Shown piece after piece: positions 49,001 to 57,944 of a stretch of 64,000 bases of DNA. Made by a program: the position numbers and the translations under genes. This stretch comes from Liquidambar formosana (lineage: Eukaryota; Streptophyta; Magnoliopsida; Saxifragales; Altingiaceae): assembly GCA_039720395.1 (NCBI GenBank), contig CM077823.1, positions 14,380,969 through 14,444,968 on the forward strand. The letters run 5' to 3'. The number at the start of each line of letters is the position of its first letter. Position 1 is the first letter of the stretch. Below the pieces are notes generated by a model. It saw only the letters and a list, made by a program, of their open reading frames with translations. It did no database searches and had not been told where the DNA came from.

Positions 49001-51964
49001 TCCTCACCCCAAGGACTCTCACCCCAAACACCCTCTTCTCTGCTAATCTAAAATCCCATCCCATCTAGTGAGGGTCTCACAACCACATCCTCTTGAAAAA
49101 GGTTTTGGAAAAAGTTTAATTCCACGAAAGAAATCTCCCCGAGCTCTTCTAACACCACCCCATCCACTCACAACTTTCTGATGAAATTTCTCTGATTATG
49201 AGCATTTGCCATTTGGTGAGAAAATTTTTGAATTTTTGTCCCTCTTATTGAGCCACAACTCCCTCCAATTCTGTCTCCAACTCTCCTCCAGCTTTGCCAA
49301 ATCTGGAAACTTTACTTCATCATTCATTTTGTCATCTGACGAAAGACATCCCATACTTTCCGTCTCATCAAACTTGCTTCCTCTATCAATTTAGCCTTTG
49401 AGACCCTTAGTCTCTCAAACACCTCTATATTCCAATTATTCAACATCTTCACCACAAAAAAGAAAAAAAAAATAAAAAAAAATATTGAGGAACTTGATGC
49501 TGCAAAAGAACAACACCAATCCTCCACTTACTCCACAAAGCCCTTTGTCTTCAGCCACATATTCTTGAATCTGAAAGGACCTTGCCCACTTACAATCCCC
49601 TTTGTATCTAGCAATACTTGGGAATGATTTGAACAAGGATTTGACAACAGCTTCTGGGACAGTCTCGGGAACTGTTTTTACTAGTTTGGGGAGACTGGGA
49701 AACTATCCAATCTAGACATAGCAGGGTTCTTTTGATAGTTTGACCAAATTTGTGCTCCACTGATTGACGGAGGATCAACCAAGCCATTGCTGTGAATAAA
49801 ATCTAAAAATCCAACATATCTGCAAAGAAAGACTCACACTTCTTCTCATTTGGGTAACCTCACCACATTAAAGTTCCCAGCCACACACCAAGGAACCACC
49901 CATTCTCTTCTCACATTCTCTAATTCCTCCCATAAATCCCTTCTACCTCTCATGCCATGAGTGCCATACACTCCTAAAATTGCCCACTCCACCCCAACAA
50001 CCATGTTTCTAAGTCGATAGCAGACTGAAAATCTACCTATCCTAACATTCACCACCTCTAAATTTTTGGAATTCCACAGAATGACTACACCACCCCCAGT
50101 ACCCCTTGTTGGGTTTGTATACCCTCAAGTTAGTTAGTAGACATTTTCTTATGTCTTAGTACAAGAGTTTTATTCAGTTATTGCATTTTTCATACTGAGA
50201 ATATGTAATTCATGAGATGGATGTTTATCCTTGAGAACAATGAATGTAATCTAAGTATCCAAATGAGATTTGTGTATAGGAGACTTAAATTACATGGCCT
50301 TTGTTACTCAAAAGAAGAATCACAATCAGTGATAAGGCTGGGCATCTTATCTTGAGATTGTAGCATATCACTTCTATGAGATTGGGTGGTTTGAATCAAC
50401 ATCATAGTGTAGGAATATGAGTGAATATGCTAGTGGCTAGTGCATATGATGCATTGATGGATCATGGGAAACATATCAAACAAAAACTGTCATTATCATT
50501 TTGATGTAATTCTCATAATTGCTGAAGCAATTAGCTCTTAATCTTAAGAGGATAATTTACTCCAATTCTAGCTTATGGTTGCTTTGAATTATCAATGAGT
50601 GAAGATTTTGAGTTCAACACCATTGGCTTTTTGCTGAGAAACTACAAAAGACCCATTTTTTTTCCCTATTAATTACAAGTAATTCTTTCAGGCCCAGTTA
50701 TTCAATTTTAAATATTAAAGAATTCGTTCTGTCGCTGATCAAAAAAGAATTCATTCTGTCTCTGACCAGGAGTTTTAGATGTGATATCTTAAGGGGAAAA
50801 GAAATCAAAATCTTCAGGATATATAAGATTTGGTTTTGTTTAGTCGTTGAAATTTAACTCATCTGATATCTTGGTGAAATCTTAATAACCACGCTACTTA
50901 TTATGTCTACAATTAGAATTGTCATTGATGAACTTTATTAGGCTCCATGCTCTATCAATGTCCTAGCAGCCCTAAGAGCTTGGATTGTTGCTAAAATTGT
51001 TCTAGTTAGGTATGCTGTGTGGCAACTATTCTTAGAGAAGATTTTTTTACATTGTTTGAACAATATTCAAGTCATCATTTTCTTTATATTACTGGGCTTT
51101 TCAGGAAGTTTGATGATAGTGTGATACATTGGTCGCCCATAATAAAGTAGTTTCGGTTATGCTTTCAAACTTTACTCACAAGCTTATTCTAGCATTTTAT
51201 AAAATTGCAACAATAATTTTTGAAGAAATGGTTTTGTTAACGCAGGGAATAATAATGGCATGGTGGAGTATGGTGATGGAGGTTGGGATGGTGGGCGTGG
51301 ATATAGAGTTCAAAGTCTTGGAAGAGGCCGCAATTTCCATGGGCATGGAAGAGGCTACGGTGATGAAGATATGCATCAAGAAGCAGGTGGTTACAATGGC
51401 TATGGTGGATCACAGGCACCACCTGCCCAAAGCCGTGGTAAGTTTGTTTGCTTGTTTTATGTAATAATAAGTTATATCAGCACCATGCATTGGGAGTTGT
51501 ACCCCATGCATTGGCCTAATGTACCGCGTAACCCACCAATGCACGGGGTACAACCCCCAATGTGGGTGCTGATACAACTTATATCAGCACATCCCTGCTT
51601 GACTACCATCATAGATATAAATATATATATGAGTCCTTTTAATATTAAGTGCACTCTAAAACTCTTACCTGCAACTTGTATTTTGCGAAACCAACCATTG
51701 GATTAAATTTGATTCATAGGTAGGTCATGCATGCCAAAAATCAAGTTGATCCAAGACTACTTGCTATTCGATCCAAAACTTACATTTTTTAATCAATTGC
51801 TCATTTATGGATGAAGTAGCTTTTAATTTTGGATCAACTTGTTTTTTGGTATGGATCGCCTACATGAGAAGACTATTTATTCCAACATTTGGTTTTAAAA
51901 AAATACGAGTGTGTGGAGTGCACTTTATGCAAAGTTGCATAAAGTGTACTTGATTTTAAAAGGA

Positions 51965-52013
<49 letters not shown>

Positions 52014-55000
52014 CCTTTTTTATGAGGTTTACCTAACGCAAATTTGCGTTAGGTCACCCTCCAAAACTCTACTTTTAACTTGAATTTTGCAAAGCCAACC
52101 GTTGGATTAGGTCTCCTTCATATGAAGGTCATGCATATTAGGTCTGCTTCATATGAAGGCCATGCATACCAAAAAGCAAGTTGATTCAAAATTAAGAGCT
52201 ACTTCATCCATAAATGTCCAAAATGAGCAATTATCATTGATTAAAAGATGTAGGTTTTGGATCGAATAGCAATCGGTCTCAGATCAACTTGATTTTTTGG
52301 CATGCATCACCTTCATGATAAGGCTATTTGGTCCAACAGTTGGTTTTGCAAAATACGGCTTACAGGTAAAGTTTTGGAGGGTGACCTAAAATAAAATTGT
52401 CCTAATTCAAAATGCATCTCTATTGCCTTTCTTCCTAGAGTAGTTCTATCCATCCCTAATTTCATTCCCTAATGGCATGGCAACAGTCACATCATGTAGA
52501 TTGTTTGGTGTCTTCTAGATGAGTGCCACATCATTAGGGAAGAAATGATGGGAATATTTAGGGATCAATAGCATTTTCCTTCTTCCCAGTTTTTAGATAA
52601 TATTGGTTATGCACTCGAATTTTGCTCTCAAGCTCATTCTACCATATTATGAAATGGCAACAATGAGCAATTATTATTATCATAGTTATTATTTTTCTTT
52701 TATGAAGGGAATAAGAATGGCAATGTAGGGTATGGTGATGGAGGTTGGGATGGTGGGCATGGATTTGGAGGTCGAGGTCGTGGAAGAGGCCGTAGTTTCC
52801 GTGGCCGTGGCAGAGGTTATGGTGGTGAAGATATCCATCAAGGATCTGGTGGTTACAATGGTTATGTTGGATCACAAGTGCCACCTGCCCAAGGCCGTGG
52901 TAAGTTTTGTTTCCCCCCTGATTCAAGGTGCATCTATGTTGCATTTCTTCCTAATTTTTAATTGTTCTTGTTATGCTTACGAACTTTATTCACTAGCTTA
53001 TTCTAGCATATAGTGAAACTGCAACAACGTTTTAAGCAATGTTTTTGTTTATGCAGGGAATAACAATGGCATGGCTGAGTATGGTGATGGAGGTTGGGAT
53101 GGTGGGCGTGGATATGGAGGTCGGGGTCGTGGAAGAGGCCGCAACTTCGGAGGGCATGGAAGAGGGTATGGTGGTGGAGAAATGCATCAAGAATCTGTTG
53201 GTTACAATGGATATGGTGGATCCCAAGTACCACCTGCCCAAGGCCGTGGTAAGTTTTTTGTTTTTTGTCTAATTCAAAATGCATCTTAATTGCCTTCCTA
53301 ATTTTTATCTGTTAATAGTATTCCACTGTTTATCACATAGAAATATATTGACACAGCTTCAAGGCTAATATTTTCATTTCTTGACATACAATGGGATTTA
53401 ATACCGCTTACTATTTCAGTTTATATTAATAGTGCTCCCTGCTCCCCCCCCCCCCCCCCCCCCCGCCCAAAAAAAAGAAGAAAAAAAAAACCCTCTTTTT
53501 TCCATCTTTTTCTTCTCAAAACTGACCATTGGATTTTTCAAATGCAAAAAAAAAAAAAAAAAAAAAAAAAAAAGAAAAAGAAAACTCACTTGATTTTTCA
53601 CGCAAATTAACTTCACTCAAGAAAACTATGGAAGGACACCCAGGTTCCAAAAACATTTGGGCCTTTTTCACGCAAAAAGCATACTAGCTAGGGTAAGTAA
53701 GTTTTAATTTTCCAGAAGAGAGCTCAACCTCGTCAAAAGTTCTTTTATTCATTTCCTTGGACCTTAGCATACAAAAGATAGGATGAGGCACCATCTTCCA
53801 ATTGATAAATAAAAATTGAATTTTTTTATACCCTACACAACACATACTTGTATTGTACACATTAAAATTGTAATTTTTTTTATTCTAAATGGTTTATTAG
53901 AGTCTAAATATTTGTTTCCTAGAGTTTCAATGAAAATATCCATGCTTAACTAATAATACCTGTCATATGACTCATAACTCTAAATCGATATCGATATTTT
54001 CGATATATTCATCAATGTTATTGATATATCTATATTTTGGGATCCTCAATATATCCATCAATATTGATATTTAAGTCCTTGATTGGTTCTCCACTTTATA
54101 TTCATGTTTAACTAATAATACTTGTCATATCTTTAAATCGATATCAATATTTTCGATATATCCATCGATATTATCAATATATCCATCGATATCAATGTTT
54201 AAGTCCTTGTACTTGATTGTATCTCAGCTTTAGACTTAGAACTTGAACCCACACTCATCCATAGATGTAGAAGAAGAAGCAAACCGGTTGTTGGAAATAG
54301 TGATACCACAGTGGGATTTGTCAACCGACTTTCCTTGACTAAGGTCAACAGAAGATCTATCAACCTTTTGTACATTACTTGAAAAGGGCCTTGGAAAAGA
54401 TTTTCTTTGCAAATCTTCCTCAATTTGATATGCAATTTGAATCACATCTCCCATGGTGTTTAACCGACATGTGGCTAATCCGAAGGCTATTTGCGATTTC
54501 AAACCTTGCCAATTCATAGCAATCATGATATCCTCATTCCATTCATAATCTAATATAGTAACCAAGTTCTAAAACCGATTGGTGTATTCCTCCACGAACA
54601 TAGTATCTTCTCGAAGATTGGTGAAGTAAAGATGAATGTGCTACTTGTAGTTAGGAGTTGTGAAGTGTTGAGTCATGGCTTTCTTCATCTCGTCCCAGGT
54701 TCAAATGTCTCCAGGTCAGTTCCTTTTGTGAATATCTTGTTGCTTTATTCCCCATATCCTCGTTATCCCCTTTAACTAGGCCATTGCAAAGTACAATTTC
54801 TACACTTCATTCATCCCAATAGCCCATACCAATGAAAATAGTTCTCTAAGTTGTACACCCATCTTGAAAAGCATCGCAATTGCAGTCTTCATAGGAATCA
54901 GGCACATCCAGGAGGAAGTTGAAATTCTCTCCTTTGGATAGCACCCTGATGCATTGAACCAGTATCTGATTGAAGCGGCTGTGTAAATGTGTGAACATTA

Positions 55001-57873
55001 TTGGTTCTATTTGAATTGGAGAGAGGAATGTGCCCAAGAAGCGATTGCAGCATAGGGGTTGAAGTCAGACTAGAACTTAAGGGTCCCCTCTCTTGAGTAA
55101 TAGTTGTTTCTCTGGGTTTCTTACCAAGGATAGTAGTTGACAATCACTGCATGGTGCTTTCATTTCCTCCAAATTCCTAGTAATAGATTGTACTTCACTT
55201 TTAAGCCATGCAACATCGTTCTTGATAGCCTCAACATCTTTCTTTTGGCTTGATACTCTTTTTAAGAAGGCCTCAAACTGAGATGAAAGCTCTGCATTTT
55301 TCACCATGGTGGTAGAATGGTAGAAAAAAATTGTCAGGTTTAGGAAAAGGTAGGTTTCTTTGCTTTGATACCAAATTGATGCAGCACAGCACTAGAGTAA
55401 TGTTGAATATGGTTGTTATGGTGGACTAAGGCTTGTGATTTCAGGTGGTAAAGGGGTACACGGCTTTGTAGATGAACTAGGATTGAGGTAGATCAAGATT
55501 TAATGGGTAATAATGGCTGTTTAGGAAAAAATTTGCTGGAATTTCTGGACAGTGGACAGTAGCTAGTTTGAGGTTTAGGATGTTAGGGTGAAGGCTTATG
55601 GTATGGCAATAGGGTTAGGGTCTTAGAAGCAGGAACCTTCTATCAATGGTGCCACTCCCGCTTCAGAACCACGGTTGCACGCTTCCAAGTTAGAACCTTG
55701 TAAGAACCTCGATTCTCTCTCGAGAGAATCTCGATTATAAGTAAGACAGAACCTTGTGATGGAGGGGAGAAGGCATAACCCCTTCACCCAAAAACTAAAC
55801 TCTTTTCAACTTTAACCAAAGTGAAAAATGTTTTTAATAATAATAGGATTTCTATTAAATCATATCAAATTAATGCTTAGTTTACTCAATTCTTTTCCTC
55901 AAGAAAAGAAAAACAAAAAAGGGTAAAAGAATGCTCTCTCTCTCTCTCTACATTAGTGTGGCTTCTCAAAAGAACACTTTTTTGCACCTTTTTCTGGAAT
56001 TTCATCCCACAAAATATCATATTGTGGTAACTATATATATATATCTATATATATTTCCACAAACGCTTCCTACATACTCCAAACCTTTGACTCTTCTATT
56101 TCTCCTACTTCCTGCCCTAGCCCCCACCCCCACCCTTGCCCTGCTTCATGCTTCTATGGTTAGGGTTATTGGAGTAGGGTTTTAGGTTCAGAAGCAAATG
56201 AAATATAGGGGCTGGTTGTTGGTTTATTAGGACTCAAATCATACTAAAATAGAAAGTTTCTAAACTTCTAATGGACTCAAATTAGGACATGCTGCAAAAA
56301 AGAAACTTTTAGAAAATAAAGAACCTAACCAAATTAGAAAGGATATAAAAGTATTAAAATACCCCTAACCATCACTATAACTTAATAAAATAGAAACTAA
56401 TGACTCAAACAACTACCACTTTCCTTTGGATAAAAAAGGCTTTTTCATTGTCTTGGGGCCTACAAGCATAGGTTTAAGCTTCCAAAAAACTTATCCATTG
56501 TCAAGGGGCCACGAACTTAGCTTAGGCACTGTTAGGTTGCGCTTTTTAATTTTTTTTTTTTTTTTTTTAAAAACAAAAATGTAGATTAATTTTTGCCTTT
56601 TGCTATTAAGTAGAAGCAACAAAAGCAAAAGCGCATTTGGTGAAATTGATTTTTGCTTTTAATTTTCGTTATAAAAGCAAGAAGCAAAAAGAAAAACATT
56701 ATAATTCAATATTAATATTCTTCCCACAAAATATAAAGATTGTGAATGTTCATAAAGAAATTAAAAATAAAAAAATAAAAAATAAAAAAGAGCTAGAGCA
56801 TATAACTTCAAAAACTCAATCCATATAAAGTGACACTAAAGATGCAAAGCACAAATTTCAAGTATATCAAGACAAATCACAATCAATCAATCTCATGTGC
56901 TCGAGCTAATCTACGGATATTTTATCCCTAATATCTGTCATCATGGCAAGACATAGAACCTCAATCTATCTCCAGGATTATATCCTTAATTTAGCTCTTG
57001 TAGGTTGACCTCTTGCGATATTTTTGGCATGAACGCATAGATCAGAAGTCTGTTCTCAGACTCTCAGCAACACCCAATAAGTTTTAAGCTTTTTGTGGTG
57101 AAGACGACCCAAGTAGTTAACTTCTGCCTGTGAAGTCAAAAATCCAAAACAGAGGTAAGTTCAAGTAGCGAGAAGTGAGGCTGAAAAAGAAAACAGCTTA
57201 AAATTGGGTTCCAATTCACACATACAAGCCACTCCTTGTGGCCTTGGAAGCCTTCTGTCTTGAGTTTCTTGTTATATATTCAGTTGCACAACATGAATAT
57301 ATATCCCTACTCAAAGCAACTAGTAAATACAGAAAATAGTTGAGTCTGTTTCACTTAGGCCTGTCAATCGATCAGATTATGATCCAAATATGATCCATCA
57401 TCCATTTAGAAATCCAACAACAATTTAGAAACCAAACCACAACTTCACCCTACATCATGTTGAACCTCAAAATCAAACAGTTTCATTGCACCATCTAATA
57501 TTCACAGACCAACACATTGAATACAAAAATATAATTGTCCAGCATATAATCTATGTTACAAAGTTACCCCTAGTATTGGTCTAATATGTTGAAAAGGTAT
57601 GGGTGAACCAATTTCAACTCAAAAGTGCAGTAAAACCAAACAAATTGCTAGGCTAAAGTGCTCATGTTTAATGGATGGTAAAGTGATATCAAACATGCAA
57701 CCAGCTGCATAATTCCCACTAAATTGGGCAATTCTACATGCCAAAAATCCACCCTAATGGTGCTGCATAGCTCATTTAGAAGGGTAGTCTAGAATTGAGC
57801 CTCAAAATTGAGTGCACAATTCCAACCAATCTGAGCTAATTTAGCTACCAACTCTACCAAAGAAACAAATCAC

Positions 57874-57944
<71 letters not shown>

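Larger units (their letters stand above)
44190..50060 (-). mobile_element. Antisense LINE, interrupted by at least two insertions
   Basis: Read on the minus strand from 50055, the LINE ORF2 order is seen. The endonuclease end ([20 protein letters not shown] and VAGNFNVVR) comes first, then linker and RT start (about 49400-48900; [16 protein letters not shown]), then [14 protein letters not shown] (about 48830). After the solo LTR comes [20 protein letters not shown] (about 47880). After a further insertion (about 45900-47590) come [12 protein letters not shown] (YTND, 45668-45679), then [10 protein letters not shown] and [20 protein letters not shown]. It ends in the zinc-binding tail ([26 protein letters not shown]). 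Many stops. The RT catalytic motif has lost its first Asp. Confidence 0.82.
51155..53310 (+). repeat. Tandem triplication of a 349-bp intron-exon-intron unit
   Basis: Upstream of each of exons 7, 8 and 9 lies the same intron text: ggttatgc...gaac/aaac, then agct(t/c)attcta, at about 51155, 52605 and 52970. Downstream of each lies attcaa(a/g)(a/g)tgcatct...ttgc(c)tt, at about 52395, 52920 and 53272. The exon 8 to exon 9 period is 349 bp. The first unit was later split by about 0.9 kb of MITEs (51470-52390). Confidence 0.92.

Noticed and set aside
51129..53284. Met/Val-rich and His-rich frames overlapping exons 7-9
   Set aside because: These are other-frame and opposite-strand shadows of the triplicated RGG exons; the exon frame fits splice sites and phases.
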